64,000 nucleotides of DNA from Streptomyces sp. ITFR-21 (GTDB lineage Bacteria > Actinomycetota > Actinomycetes > Streptomycetales > Streptomycetaceae). The notes under the pieces are model-generated. The model was given only the letters and a program-made list of their open reading frames with translations, was not told the DNA's origin and did no database searches. The DNA lies in contig NZ_CP134605.1 of NCBI RefSeq assembly GCF_031844685.1, forward strand, positions 992,001-1,056,000. Reading direction: 5' to 3'. Below, piece after piece: positions 17,149 to 25,504 of this stretch; within the stretch, counting starts at the first letter, position 1, and every line of letters starts with the position of its first letter. Made by a program: the position numbers and the translations under genes.

Positions 17149-18585
17149 ATGGGCGAGTTGCACGACCTGACGGCAGTGGAACAAGCAGCGGCGATCAGGG
17201 ACGGCTCCCTGTCTCCGGTCGAACTGACCGAGCACTACCTGGCCAGGATCGAGCGGCTGGACGCCACGCTGGGCGCGTTCATCACCACCACGCCGGAGAT
17301 CGCCCGCAAACAGGCCGCGGAGGCCGAGACGACGGCACGCGACGCCCGTCGCGAGGGCCGCGGGCTGCCGCCCCTGTACGGCGTGGCGGTCCCGGTCAAG
17401 GACCTCAACTTCGTGGCGGGCGTGCGCAGCACGCTGGGCAGTGCCGCCTTCGCCGACCATGTCCCCGACACCGACGACCACGTGGTCACCCGGCTGCGCG
17501 ACGGCGGCACGATCCTGCTGGGCAAGACCAACACCCCCGAGTTCGGCCTGCCCTGCTACACCGAGAACAAGCTGGCGCCGCCCGCCCGCACCCCCTGGGA
17601 CCTGACCCGCTCGGCCGGCGGTTCCAGCGGCGGCGCCGCCGCGGCGGTCGCGGGCGGCCTCGCGCCGGTCGCGCAGGCCAGCGACGGCGGCGGTTCGATC
17701 CGTATCCCGTCCTCCGCGTGCGGCCTGTTCGGGATCAAGCCGAGCCGGGGCCGGGTCAGCGGCGGCCCGGTGCAGCACGACATCAGCGGGCTGAGCACCT
17801 CGGGGCCGATCGCCCGTACCGTCGCGGACGCGGCGGCGCTGCTGGACGTACTGGCCGGGTCGATGCCGGGCATCCCGTACGGCGCCCCCTCGCTGCCGAA
17901 CGGCGAGACCTTCTCCTCCTACGTCGGCCGCGACCCCGGCCGGCTGCGGATCGTCGCACTGGTGGACCCGCCGGTGCCGGACGTGGAGCTGCACCCCGAC
18001 TGCCGGGCCGCCCACGACGGCGCCGCGGCGCTGCTGCGCGACCTCGGGCACGACGTGGACGAGCTGGCACTGCCGCGCAACGACTCGATCAAGAGCGCCT
18101 TCGAGGCGGTGTGGGCGGTGCTGGCGACGATGTACCCGGTGGCGCCGGAGGACGAGTCCAAGCTGATGCCGCTCACCCGGCGGCTGCGGGCGGCGGGCGA
18201 CAAGGTCGGCGGCACCGCCTTCGCCGGCGGCCTGCGCGCCTTCCGCGGGCTGGGCCAGCTGATGGCGGACGCGCTGCTGTCCTCGTACGACGTGATCCTC
18301 ACCCCGACGCTCGCCCAGCCGCCGTCCCTGGTCGGCGGGCTGCGCAACGACGACGACCCGCTGGCGGAGTTCGAGGGCCTGGCGCGCTTCACCCCGTACA
18401 CCCCGCTCTACAACGCGACCGGACAGCCCGCCGTCAACGTACCGCTGCACTGGACGGAGCAGGGGCTGCCGATCGGGGTGATGCTGGGCGGGCGGTACGG
18501 CGACGAGGCGACGCTGATCTCGCTGTCGGCGCAGCTGGAGCAGGCCAGGCCGTGGGCGGGGCGGCGGCCGGAGGTCTGGGCGTAA
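17149..18585 (+). CDS. Amidase (amidase signature family), 478 aa
   Basis: This amide hydrolase has the Ser-cisSer-Lys triad: Lys84 in PVKDLNF, cis-Ser in GGSSGGAAAAVAGG near residue 160, and the nucleophile in ASDGGGSIRIPSSACG near residue 182. The fold-typical opening DGSLSPVELTEHYLARIERLDATLGAF and the closing NATGQPAVNVPLHWTEQGLPIGVML are also present. The length is normal. Enzymes of this sort hydrolyse aryl or aliphatic amides, or act as 6-aminohexanoate-cyclic-dimer hydrolase-like proteins. It is not part of a gatCAB operon. It is divergent from the methyltransferase gene and followed by the MaoC gene under its own promoter. Confidence 0.9.
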   Translation: MGELHDLTAVEQAAAIRDGSLSPVELTEHYLARIERLDATLGAFITTTPEIARKQAAEAETTARDARREGRGLPPLYGVAVPVKDLNFVAGVRSTLGSAAFADHVPDTDDHVVTRLRDGGTILLGKTNTPEFGLPCYTENKLAPPARTPWDLTRSAGGSSGGAAAAVAGGLAPVAQASDGGGSIRIPSSACGLFGIKPSRGRVSGGPVQHDISGLSTSGPIARTVADAAALLDVLAGSMPGIPYGAPSLPNGETFSSYVGRDPGRLRIVALVDPPVPDVELHPDCRAAHDGAAALLRDLGHDVDELALPRNDSIKSAFEAVWAVLATMYPVAPEDESKLMPLTRRLRAAGDKVGGTAFAGGLRAFRGLGQLMADALLSSYDVILTPTLAQPPSLVGGLRNDDDPLAEFEGLARFTPYTPLYNATGQPAVNVPLHWTEQGLPIGVMLGGRYGDEATLISLSAQLEQARPWAGRRPEVWA

Positions 18586-18616
18586 GGGGGGCGGCGGCTC
18601 CGGCGGCGCCGTCGCG

Positions 18617-18645
18617 TTGACAGGCCGGGTCACCGGAACCATGCT
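18617..18645 (+). promoter_or_regulatory. Putative promoter of the MaoC gene
   Basis: A consensus TTGACA (18617-18622) is followed after 17 bases by CATGCT (18640-18645). The palindromic operator at 18645-18662 starts directly on the -10 element, a classic position for repression of initiation. Confidence 0.55.
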
Positions 18646-18662
18646 GAGCAAGCGCTTGGTCA
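18645..18662. promoter_or_regulatory. KstR2-like operator over the MaoC transcription start
   Basis: TGAG-CAAGCGCTTG-GTCA has a perfect 10-base core palindrome and TGA/TCA flanks. The CAAGnnCTTG core is the form reported for the mycobacterial regulator KstR2. A near-identical site lies at 20021-20038 in front of the TetR gene. Confidence 0.6.
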
Positions 18663-18688
18663 AATGCGATGCCCAGGAGGTCCCCGCC

Positions 18689-19153
18689 ATGCCGCAGCAG
18701 CCCCGCGTCTTCGCCTCGCTCGACGAGTTGCGTGCCGCCGTAGGTGAACAGCTCGGCTGGACCGACTGGGTGGAGATCGAGCAGAAGCGGATCGACCTGT
18801 TCGCCGAGGCGACCGGTGACGACCAGTGGATCCACGTCGACCCGGAGCGCGCGGCGGCCGGCCCGTTCGGGACCACGATCGCGCACGGCTTCCTGACGCT
18901 GTCCCTGATCCCTTCGCTGACCCCGCTGCTGTTCCGGGTCGAGGGCGTGAAAATGGGTGTCAACTACGGCGTCAACAAGGTCCGCTTCCCCGCCCCCGTG
19001 CCGGTCGGCTCGCGACTGCGCGGTACCGCGGTGGTGGCCGGGGTCACGGAGGCGGGCGGCGGGATCCAGCTGGTCACCCGGGTGACGGTCGAGCGCGAGG
19101 GCGGCGACAAGCCGGTGTGCGTGGCGGAGACGGTGGCCCGGTTCTACCTCTGA
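18689..19153 (+). CDS. MaoC-family enoyl-CoA hydratase, 154 aa
   Basis: This is a hot-dog-fold (R)-specific enoyl-CoA hydratase-like protein. The catalytic motif is clear around residues 39-65: ATGDDQWIHVD then FGTTIAHGFLTLSL, where the aspartate and histidine activate water. The ATG at 18689 follows AGGAGG by 8 bases; the longer in-frame ATG at 18617 would overlap the promoter. It converges with the TetR gene, and the shared operator sequence suggests that TetR controls it. A hydration step in beta-oxidation of a fatty or cyclic acid is the likely role. Confidence 0.9.
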   Translation: MPQQPRVFASLDELRAAVGEQLGWTDWVEIEQKRIDLFAEATGDDQWIHVDPERAAAGPFGTTIAHGFLTLSLIPSLTPLLFRVEGVKMGVNYGVNKVRFPAPVPVGSRLRGTAVVAGVTEAGGGIQLVTRVTVEREGGDKPVCVAETVARFYL

Positions 19154-19284
19154 GCCGCGCCCGCGCCCGGCGCCCGCCGATGCCCCGCGGGCGGTAGGCG
19201 CCCTGCGCGCGGCAGGCGCTCAGCGGGCGGTACGCGCCCGGCCGGCGGTACACGGGCGGGCGCCGTTGCGCCGCGGGTCGCCGG

Positions 19285-19953
19285 CTACGCCGCGGGGCCG
19301 GCCGGGGCGTCCGCCCGGCGGACCATCCGCAGCACCAGGTCGGCGTACAGCGCGCCGACCTCGTCGGGGGTCCGGCGGCCGGCCGGGTTGAACCAGCGGG
19401 CCACGTCGATGCACAGCGACAGCACCGCGAGGGTGGTCCCCGAGACGTCCGGTACGTCGAACTCCCCGGCCGTCACCCCGTCCTTGACGATCGACCGGAT
19501 CGCTTCCTCGCTCCGGCGGCGCAGCGCGACGATCTCGGTGTAGTGCTCGGGGCCGAGCGCGCCCAGTTCGTACTGCACCACGCGACCGGTGGTGTGGTGC
19601 TCGGCGTGCCAGCGGACGAAGACCCGTACCGCTGCCGCCAGCCGCTCGGCGGCCGGACCCGCGGCGTCCCTGGCCTCGCCGAGCAGGGCCAGCGAGCGCC
19701 GGTGGCCGACCTTGCTGATCTGGTAGAGCAGCTCTTCCTTGGTCTTGTAGTGGATGTAGAGCGCGGCCGGGCTCATCCCGGCGCGGCCGGCGATGTCACG
19801 GGTGGTGGTGGCGTGGTAGCCGCGCTCGGCGAACGCCTCGACCGCGGCGATCACCAGCCGGCGGGCGGCGTCGGGCGTGATGTCGGCCCAGGACTCATGG
19901 CCGTCCATCCCGCTCCCGGCGGACTCGTCGCCGGTGGTGGCCTCCGTACTCAT
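19285..19953 (-). CDS. TetR-family regulator, KstR2-like, 222 aa
   Basis: The helix-turn-helix is at about residues 35-80 (AFAERGYHATTTRDIAGRAGMSPAALYIHYKTKEELLYQI). The C-terminal domain (VFVRWHAEHHTTGRVVQYELGALGPEHYTEIV) resembles that of KstR2, which in mycobacteria represses genes for late steroid-ring degradation in response to a CoA thioester. GGGAGGAG precedes the ATG. The site at 20021-20038, 68 bases upstream, matches the one over the MaoC promoter, so autoregulation and control of MaoC are inferred. No other steroid genes are nearby, so the ligand may be a different acyl-CoA. Confidence 0.85.
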   Translation of the reverse strand: MSTEATTGDESAGSGMDGHESWADITPDAARRLVIAAVEAFAERGYHATTTRDIAGRAGMSPAALYIHYKTKEELLYQISKVGHRRSLALLGEARDAAGPAAERLAAAVRVFVRWHAEHHTTGRVVQYELGALGPEHYTEIVALRRRSEEAIRSIVKDGVTAGEFDVPDVSGTTLAVLSLCIDVARWFNPAGRRTPDEVGALYADLVLRMVRRADAPAGPAA

Positions 19954-20020
19954 CGCACGCTCCTCCCGCCCCGGTCAGCCGGCTCCGGTTCGTTGACAGG
20001 GCCACACCCTACCCGGCCGG

Positions 20021-20038
20021 TGAGCAAGCGCTTAGACG
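20021..20038. promoter_or_regulatory. KstR2-like operator upstream of the TetR gene
   Basis: TGAGCAAGCGCTTAGACG contains an 8-base AAGCGCTT palindrome and agrees with the MaoC operator (18645-18662) at 15 of its 17 leading positions. It lies in the 117-base gap before the TetR gene at 19285-19953. Confidence 0.55.
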
Positions 20039-20070
20039 CGGAGCGGATGCTTCATGCTAGTAGTATCCGT

Positions 20071-21219
20071 TCAGAACGCCGACACCCCGGTGAGCGCCCG
20101 CCCGATCAGCAGCTTGTGGATCTGGCTGGTGCCCTCGTACAGCGTCATCACGCGCGCGTCCCGCAGCAGCTTGCCCGCCGGGTACTCGTCGATGTAGCCG
20201 TAGCCGCCGAACACCTGGAGGGCGTTGTTGGCGCAGCGCACCGCGGCCTCGCTGGCGTAGAGCTTGGCAGTGGAGGACTCGGTGGCGAACGGCAGCCCGC
20301 GGTCGATGTGGTCGGCGACCCGCCAGGTGAGCAGCCGGGCGGCGTCCACGTCCACCGCGATGTCGGCCAGCAGCTCCTGGACCAGCTGCCGCCCGGCGAT
20401 CGGCGCGCCGAACTGCTCGCGCTGGCCGGCGTACCCGACCGCCGCCTCCAGGCACGCCTGGGCGATGCCGACGCAGCCCGCCGCGACCGACATCCGGCCC
20501 TTGGCCAGTGCCGCCATGGCGACCGAGAAGCCCTTGCCCTCGGGCCCGAGCATGGCCTCGACGGGCACCCGCACCCCGTCCAGCACCAGTTCGGCGGTCG
20601 CCTGGCCGCGCAGCCCCAGCTTGCCGTGGATCTCGCGGCGGGTCAGTCCGGGGGTGTCGGTGGGCACCAGGAAGGCGCTGATCCCCCGGTGGCCGGGGCC
20701 GCCGGTACGGGCGAAGAGCAGCACCACGTCGGCCCAGGTGCCGTTGGTGATGAACATCTTGCTGCCGGTGATCGCGTAGGCGTCGCCGTCGCGGACCGCC
20801 CGGGTGGTGAGGGCGGCCGCGTCGGAGCCGGTGCCGGGCTCGGTCAGGCCGAAGCACCCTACCGCCTCGCCGGAGGTGAGCCGGGGCAGCCACCGCCGCT
20901 TCTGCCGCTCGCTGCCCCAGTGCGCTATCGACGTGGCGACAAGGCCGAGGGAGACCGACACGATGCCGCGCACCGCGGAGTCGCCCCTCCCCAGCTCCTC
21001 GGTGACCAGGCAGTACGCGAGGTGGTCGCCGCCGGAGCCGCCGTACCGCTCGTCGACGGTCAGGCCGAGGAAGCCGAGCGCGCCCAGCTTCTTCACGATC
21101 CCCCGGTCCACGCTTTCCGCCCGGTCCCAGGCAACCGCGTTGGGGGTGATCTCGCGGTCGGTGAAGTCCCTGGCCAGCGCCTTGACGGCGGCCTGCTCCT
21201 CGGACAGCTCAAGGTCCAC
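20071..21219 (-). CDS. Acyl-CoA dehydrogenase, 382 aa
   Basis: This is an FAD-dependent acyl-CoA dehydrogenase of the standard length. It starts at GTG 21219 as VDLELSEEQAAVKALARDF. The FAD-binding CFGLTEPGTGSDAAAL and ITGSKMFITNG are intact, as are GRMSVAAGCVGIAQACLEAA, LQVFGGYGYIDEYP and the C-terminal TLYEGTSQIHKLLIGRAL, whose glutamate serves as catalytic base in short/medium-chain enzymes. It is divergent from the TetR at 21328, with the 27-base palindrome 21277-21303 between them, so that TetR probably represses it. Its chain-length specificity cannot be read from the sequence. Confidence 0.92.
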   Translation of the reverse strand: MDLELSEEQAAVKALARDFTDREITPNAVAWDRAESVDRGIVKKLGALGFLGLTVDERYGGSGGDHLAYCLVTEELGRGDSAVRGIVSVSLGLVATSIAHWGSERQKRRWLPRLTSGEAVGCFGLTEPGTGSDAAALTTRAVRDGDAYAITGSKMFITNGTWADVVLLFARTGGPGHRGISAFLVPTDTPGLTRREIHGKLGLRGQATAELVLDGVRVPVEAMLGPEGKGFSVAMAALAKGRMSVAAGCVGIAQACLEAAVGYAGQREQFGAPIAGRQLVQELLADIAVDVDAARLLTWRVADHIDRGLPFATESSTAKLYASEAAVRCANNALQVFGGYGYIDEYPAGKLLRDARVMTLYEGTSQIHKLLIGRALTGVSAF

Positions 21220-21276
21220 TGCGGCACCCGGCCCTTTCGCGCCTTCGGTCCCCGACCGCGTGAGGTGATCGGAAAA

Positions 21277-21303
21277 CAGGAAACTACCACCGCTAGTTTC
21301 CTG
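21277..21303. promoter_or_regulatory. Perfect 10-base-arm operator between acyl-CoA dehydrogenase and TetR genes
   Basis: CAGGAAACTA-N7-TAGTTTCCTG lies 58 bases upstream of the dehydrogenase start and 25 bases upstream of the TetR start. The arms are perfect. A second copy of the core (AAATTA-N7-TAGTTT, one mismatch, same spacing) occurs at 25486-25504 in front of the aldehyde dehydrogenase gene. Confidence 0.7.
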
Positions 21304-21327
21304 GCGGCAGCCTCTACTATGTGCCGC

Positions 21328-22044
21328 ATGGCCCGCCCCCGCAAGCCCTTGCTGACCCGCGACCGCATCGCCGAGGCAGCGCTCGACCTCATCGACGCGG
21401 AGGGCCTCACCGCGCTGTCCACCCGGCGGCTCGCCGCGGAACTGGGGGTCAGCGGGCCCTCGCTCTACAACCACTTCGCCACCAAGGACGCGATCCTGGA
21501 CGCGGCGGCCGACACGGTGATCGCCCAGGTCGATCTGTCGATGTTCGGCACGGCGGACGGTACCGGGGCGGACGGCACCAGGGACGACAATGGGGCAGGC
21601 GGGCGCGGGGACGGGGCCGACGGCCGCGGGGACTGGGCGGGCGCGCTGCTGGCGTGGGGGCGTTCCTACCGGGCGGCGCTCGCCGACCATCCCCACTTCG
21701 TACCGTTCCTGGCCACCGGGCCGGGGCTGCGGCCGGCCGGGCTGCGGATGGCCGACGCGGTGTTCGGCGGGATGGTGGGGGCCGGCTGGCCGCCCGCCCA
21801 CGCGACCAGGATCGGCGCCCTGATGCGCTACTTCGTCACCGGCTCCGCGCTCGGATCCTTCGCGGGCGGCTTCGTCGGCGACGCGGCGGCCTACGACCCG
21901 GCCGACTACCCGCACCTCGGCCAGGCCCACCTGCTGGCCGGCCGGCGCGAACAGGTCGACCAGGGAGCCTTCGACACTGGCCTGCGCGCCCTCATCGACG
22001 GCTTGGCCCTGCAATACCAGCGGCTGCGCGGCACCGAGGGCTGA
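21328..22044 (+). CDS. TetR-family regulator with TetR_C-type ligand domain, 238 aa
   Basis: The start gives MARPRKPLLTRDRIAEAALDLIDAEGLTALSTRRLAAELGVSGPSLYNHFATKDAILD, the TetR(tetracycline-repressor-like) helix-turn-helix. An ATG nine bases upstream is also in frame. Between the DNA-binding and ligand domains is a Gly/Asp-rich stretch (about residues 75-105, repeated GADG/GRGD) that looks like a low-complexity insert. The rest matches TetR C-terminal domains (HPHFVPFLATGPGLRPAGLRMADAVFGGMV). It is probably autoregulated through 21277-21303 and represses the divergent dehydrogenase; the aldehyde dehydrogenase gene is a second candidate target. Confidence 0.88.
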   Translation: MARPRKPLLTRDRIAEAALDLIDAEGLTALSTRRLAAELGVSGPSLYNHFATKDAILDAAADTVIAQVDLSMFGTADGTGADGTRDDNGAGGRGDGADGRGDWAGALLAWGRSYRAALADHPHFVPFLATGPGLRPAGLRMADAVFGGMVGAGWPPAHATRIGALMRYFVTGSALGSFAGGFVGDAAAYDPADYPHLGQAHLLAGRREQVDQGAFDTGLRALIDGLALQYQRLRGTEG

Positions 22045-22057
22045 CAGGATGGCGGTC

Positions 22058-22582
22058 ATGCCATCCTTCGGATACGGACTCGTCCAGGTCGACTACGAGA
22101 AGTACGACGGCTCCCTGCACTGGAATCTGCGCATGCGCCGTCTGGGTGAGGACGAGCACGGCGTCTGGCTCGGCCTGCCCGCCAACAGCGTGATGCGCAA
22201 GGGCCGCAACCCCGAGGTACCGGTCGCGGACGCCCACGTCATCCTCTTCCCCCGCGACGTCTGGTGGACGGCCACCTTCAACGCGGCCCCCCGCGCCACC
22301 GAGATCTACTGCGACATCACCACGCCCCCGCAGTGGCCCTCCCCGGGGCGCGTCACCATGGTCGACCTCGATCTCGACGTCCTGCGCAAACGGGACGCCG
22401 ACGGCCCGGTCCTGGTGGACGAGGACGAGTTCGCCGAACACCAGGTGGCGTACGGCTACCCGGCCGAGGTGATCTCCGCCGCCGAGGCCGCGGCACGGTG
22501 GCTGATGGCGGCGGTGGCCGGCGGCACGGGACCGTTCGGCGGAGCGCACGAGAAGTGGCTCGCGATGGTCGACGGGATCTGA
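22058..22582 (+). CDS. DUF402 protein, 174 aa
   Basis: This small soluble protein of the DUF402 family carries PVADAHVILFPRDVWWTATFNAAPRATEIYCDITTP in its middle and VDLDLDVLRKRDADGPVLVDEDEF after it; these acidic motifs coordinate metal in characterised members. Related proteins (for example the fosfomycin-pathway FomD and Staphylococcus Ntdp) hydrolyse nucleotide diphosphates or CMP esters. The ATG at 22058 has AGGA 8 bases upstream; a second ATG at 22049 is also possible. It starts 13 bases after the TetR stop, so it is probably cotranscribed with it. Confidence 0.8.
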   Translation: MPSFGYGLVQVDYEKYDGSLHWNLRMRRLGEDEHGVWLGLPANSVMRKGRNPEVPVADAHVILFPRDVWWTATFNAAPRATEIYCDITTPPQWPSPGRVTMVDLDLDVLRKRDADGPVLVDEDEFAEHQVAYGYPAEVISAAEAAARWLMAAVAGGTGPFGGAHEKWLAMVDGI

Positions 22583-22584
22583 CG

Positions 22585-22601
22585 GGCCGCGCGGCGCGGC
22601 C
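22585..22601. terminator. Short GC hairpin between convergent genes
   Basis: GGCCGCG-N3-CGCGGCC immediately follows the DUF402 stop and lies before the alcohol dehydrogenase stop on the other strand. The perfect 7-base stem is consistent with a weak bidirectional terminator. Confidence 0.4.
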
Positions 22602-22659
22602 GGTGCGGGGCTGTGTGCGGGGCGGGGCAGCTGTGCGGGGCCGACGGGGCCGCGTGGGC

Positions 22660-23742
22660 TCAGAAGACGACCAGGGCCCGGCCGCCCCTGCCCTCGGTCA
22701 TGGCCCCGAAGGCGGCCGGGATGTCGTCCAGCCCGATCCGGGCGGTGACCATCCCGGACAGGTCGAGCCGCCCTGCCCGCACATGCCCGGCCAGGACCGG
22801 GAGGTCCTTCGCCGGGTCGCAGTTGCCGTACACGCATCCCGCCAGCGTCCGCCCGAAATAGAAGAGTTCCAGCGCGGAGAAGCCGACCTGCTGGTCCTGC
22901 CCCCCGATGCCCACCACCGTGGTACGCCCGCCGCGCCGGGTCGCCGACCAGGCGGTACGGATGGTGTCGGCCCGGCCCACGCACTCGATGGCGGCGTCCA
23001 CGCCGTAACCGCCGGTGAGCTTGCGGATCCGCCGGGCCGTGTCCTCCCCAGCGACCACGAAGTCGGTGGCCCCGGCCGCCCTGGCCAGCTCCTCCTTCGC
23101 CGGCGACACGTCCACCGCGACGATCTGCCCGGCCCCGGCGATCCGGGCCGACTGCAGCACCGCCAGCCCGACCCCGCCCACGCCGAACACCGCCACCGTC
23201 TCACCGCCGCGGACCGCCGCCGCATGGTGCACCGCGCCGTACCCGGTCAGCACCGCGCACCCCAGCAGCGCCGCGTCCGCCAGCGGCACCCCCGCCGGCA
23301 GCGGCAGCACCGCCTCCGCCGCGACCACCGTCTCCTCGGCGAAGACGGCGGTGCCGAGCCCCGGGTAGAGGTCGCTTCCGTCGGCGGCCAGCCTCGCGTA
23401 CGGCACTGCCGCCGCCGCGCCCGAGTTGGCGCACAGCCAGGGCTCCCCCAGCCCGCAGAAGTGGCAGGAACCGCAGGCCGGCGCCCAGTTGAGCACCACC
23501 CGGTCCCCCGGCGCGACCCGGGAGACCCCCTCCCCGACGGCCACCACCGTGCCCGCGCCCTCGTGTCCCAGTACCGCGGGCACCGGTTGCCGCAGGGTTC
23601 CGTTGGACAGCGACAGGTCGGAGTGGCAGACCCCGGCCGCCGCCAGCCGCACCCGCACCCGCCCGGGCCCGGCCTCCGGCAACTCGATGTCGGCAACAGT
23701 CAGCGGTGCGTTCACGGCGGTCAGGACGGCGGCACGGACCAC
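22660..23742 (-). CDS. Zinc-dependent alcohol dehydrogenase (MDR), 360 aa
   Basis: This enzyme oxidises an alcohol to an aldehyde with NAD (or a bound cofactor). Catalytic zinc ligands are visible as Cys39 and His60-Glu61 (GVCHSD, VLGHEGAG), with a third cysteine near 162 (LLGCAVLTGYGAV). The structural zinc lobe is C90-x2-C93-x2-C96-x7-C104. GVGGVGLAVLQSARIAGA binds the nucleotide. It belongs with class III/NDMA-dependent-like dehydrogenases. The GTG start at 23742 has AGGAG five bases upstream. The next gene upstream on the same strand is an aldehyde dehydrogenase, so the pair would take an alcohol to the acid. Confidence 0.92.
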   Translation of the reverse strand: MVRAAVLTAVNAPLTVADIELPEAGPGRVRVRLAAAGVCHSDLSLSNGTLRQPVPAVLGHEGAGTVVAVGEGVSRVAPGDRVVLNWAPACGSCHFCGLGEPWLCANSGAAAAVPYARLAADGSDLYPGLGTAVFAEETVVAAEAVLPLPAGVPLADAALLGCAVLTGYGAVHHAAAVRGGETVAVFGVGGVGLAVLQSARIAGAGQIVAVDVSPAKEELARAAGATDFVVAGEDTARRIRKLTGGYGVDAAIECVGRADTIRTAWSATRRGGRTTVVGIGGQDQQVGFSALELFYFGRTLAGCVYGNCDPAKDLPVLAGHVRAGRLDLSGMVTARIGLDDIPAAFGAMTEGRGGRALVVF

Positions 23743-23964
23743 GGGGGTCTCCTGGGTCGATTGCGGACGAGCAGCCCCGTCGGCGGACGGAGGCGCGGCG
23801 GGACGGACCGCCGCCCCCGACCGGGTGCATACGTACGGCGGCAGTACCGCCGGGTCGAGACGCGGCCGGCCGAGGATGGCGGAGGGGCAGAGAGCAGGAG
23901 GGCAGGGCGTAGGGGAGCGGGCGAGCAGGGAGCCAGGGAGCAGCGGGCCGGAGAGCGGCGCGGG

Positions 23965-25425
23965 TCAGAACTGGAGGGACTTGGTCTGGAGGTACTCCGC
24001 CAGTCCGTGCGCCCCCAGCTCCCGCCCGACCCCGGACTGCTTGTACCCGCCGAACGGCGCCTGCGGGTTGAACCGCCCACCGTTGATGTCGACCTGCCCG
24101 GTCTCCATCCGGCGGGCGAACGCCACCGCCGCGTCCTCGTCCGCGCCCCAGACCGCGCCGGCCAGCCCGTAGACCGTGCCGTTGGCGATCCGCAGCGCGT
24201 CCTCCTCGTCCTCGTAGCGGATCAGCACCACGACCGGGCCGAAGATCTCCTCCTGGGCGATGGCCATCTCCGGCCGCACGTCGGCGAAGACGGTGGGCTG
24301 TATGTAGTAGCCCGTGCCGAGCCCCTCGGGTGCCTCGGGGCCGCCCGCCACGATCCGGGCGCCCTCCTCCACGCCGCGCCGGATGTAGCCGCGCACCCGC
24401 TCCCGTTGCTTGGCGTTGACCACCGGGCCCAGCCGCTGTCCGGGCAGGTACTTGGCGGCGGCCTCGGTGGCGATCCCCACGGCCTCGTCGTAGCGCTCGG
24501 CGTCGACGAGGATCCGGGTCCACGCGCTGCACGTCTGGCCGGAGTTGGCGAAGACGTTGGCGATGCCGACGTTCACCGCCTTCGCGAGGTCCGCACCCGG
24601 GAGGACCACGTTGGCGGACTTGCCGCCGAGTTCCAGGGCGACCCGCTTGACCGCCGCGCCCGCCGCCGCGCCGATCCGCCGCCCGACCGCGGTGGAACCG
24701 GTGAACGACACCAGGTCCACGTCCGGGTGCTCGGCCAGCGCCTGCCCGGCGACCGGCCCGAGCCCGGTCACCACGTTGAACACCCCTGCGGGCAGCCCCA
24801 CCTCGTCCAGGATCGCCGCCAGCAGCTGGGCCACCAGCGGTGTGTCCTCGGCCGGCTTGAGCACCACCGTGCAGCCCGCCGCCAGCGCCGGCGCGGCCTT
24901 CGCCACGATCTGGTGCAGCGGGTAGTTCCAGGGGGTGATGGCACCGACCACCCCGACCGGTTCCTGGAACACCCGGGAGTTCCCGACCCGCTCCTCGAAC
25001 TCGTACTCGGCCGCCAGCGTGGCGAAGGAGCGCATGACGGAGATGGGCAGGTTGGCGTGCACCGCGGCGGCGAAGGCCGGCGGCGCGCCCAGCTCCGCGC
25101 TCACGGTGGCGGCGATCTCCGCCCGCCGCGCGGACATCAGCTCCCGGGCGGCGGCGAGCAGGGCGCCGCGCTCGGCCGGCGCGGTCGCCGCCCAGCCGGG
25201 CAACGCGGCCCGCGCCGCCCGTACCGCGGCGTCCACGTCCCGCGCGTCACCCGCCGGCACCTGTCCGATGATCTGCTCGGTGGTCGGGTTGACGACGTCG
25301 ATCCGCTCCTCACCGGCCGCCGGCCGCCACTTTCCGTCGATGTAGTGGGCGTCGCGGGCCTGGAAGACCCCCGCCGCGCCCGTCGCCGGGCCGCTCACCC
25401 GCGTGCCTGCCGCTGTGCCGTCCAC
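23965..25425 (-). CDS. NAD(P)-dependent aldehyde dehydrogenase, 486 aa
   Basis: This is a standard-length aldehyde dehydrogenase. Family motifs appear in order: [30 protein letters not shown] (cofactor), [24 protein letters not shown] (general-base glutamate) and [11 protein letters not shown] with catalytic Cys near residue 299, then [10 protein letters not shown]. The GTG start at 25425 follows AGGAG by 7 bases. It lies upstream of the alcohol dehydrogenase gene with a 222-base gap. The candidate TetR operator at 25486-25504 is 61 bases upstream of its start, linking it to the regulator at 21328-22044. Confidence 0.92.
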   Translation of the reverse strand: MDGTAAGTRVSGPATGAAGVFQARDAHYIDGKWRPAAGEERIDVVNPTTEQIIGQVPAGDARDVDAAVRAARAALPGWAATAPAERGALLAAARELMSARRAEIAATVSAELGAPPAFAAAVHANLPISVMRSFATLAAEYEFEERVGNSRVFQEPVGVVGAITPWNYPLHQIVAKAAPALAAGCTVVLKPAEDTPLVAQLLAAILDEVGLPAGVFNVVTGLGPVAGQALAEHPDVDLVSFTGSTAVGRRIGAAAGAAVKRVALELGGKSANVVLPGADLAKAVNVGIANVFANSGQTCSAWTRILVDAERYDEAVGIATEAAAKYLPGQRLGPVVNAKQRERVRGYIRRGVEEGARIVAGGPEAPEGLGTGYYIQPTVFADVRPEMAIAQEEIFGPVVVLIRYEDEEDALRIANGTVYGLAGAVWGADEDAAVAFARRMETGQVDINGGRFNPQAPFGGYKQSGVGRELGAHGLAEYLQTKSLQF

Positions 25426-25485
25426 TCTGCCGCGCTCCTCTGGAAGTTGGATATCGACTAGAACCAGCCACTGCGTCCGACGCTC

Positions 25486-25504
25486 AAATTAGCGTCGTTA
25501 GTTT
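25486..25504. promoter_or_regulatory. Second site for the 21328 TetR, upstream of aldehyde dehydrogenase
   Basis: AAATTA-N7-TAGTTT repeats the inner core of the palindrome at 21277-21303 with one mismatch and the same 7-base spacing. It lies 61 bases before the aldehyde dehydrogenase start. The match in both halves and spacing makes chance less likely, though it is a short motif. Confidence 0.5.

Noticed and set aside
16069..18963. Very long minus-strand frame extending the methyltransferase N-terminus
   Set aside because: The extension lies opposite the amidase and MaoC genes and is low complexity; the methyltransferase start at 16866 has a ribosome binding site.
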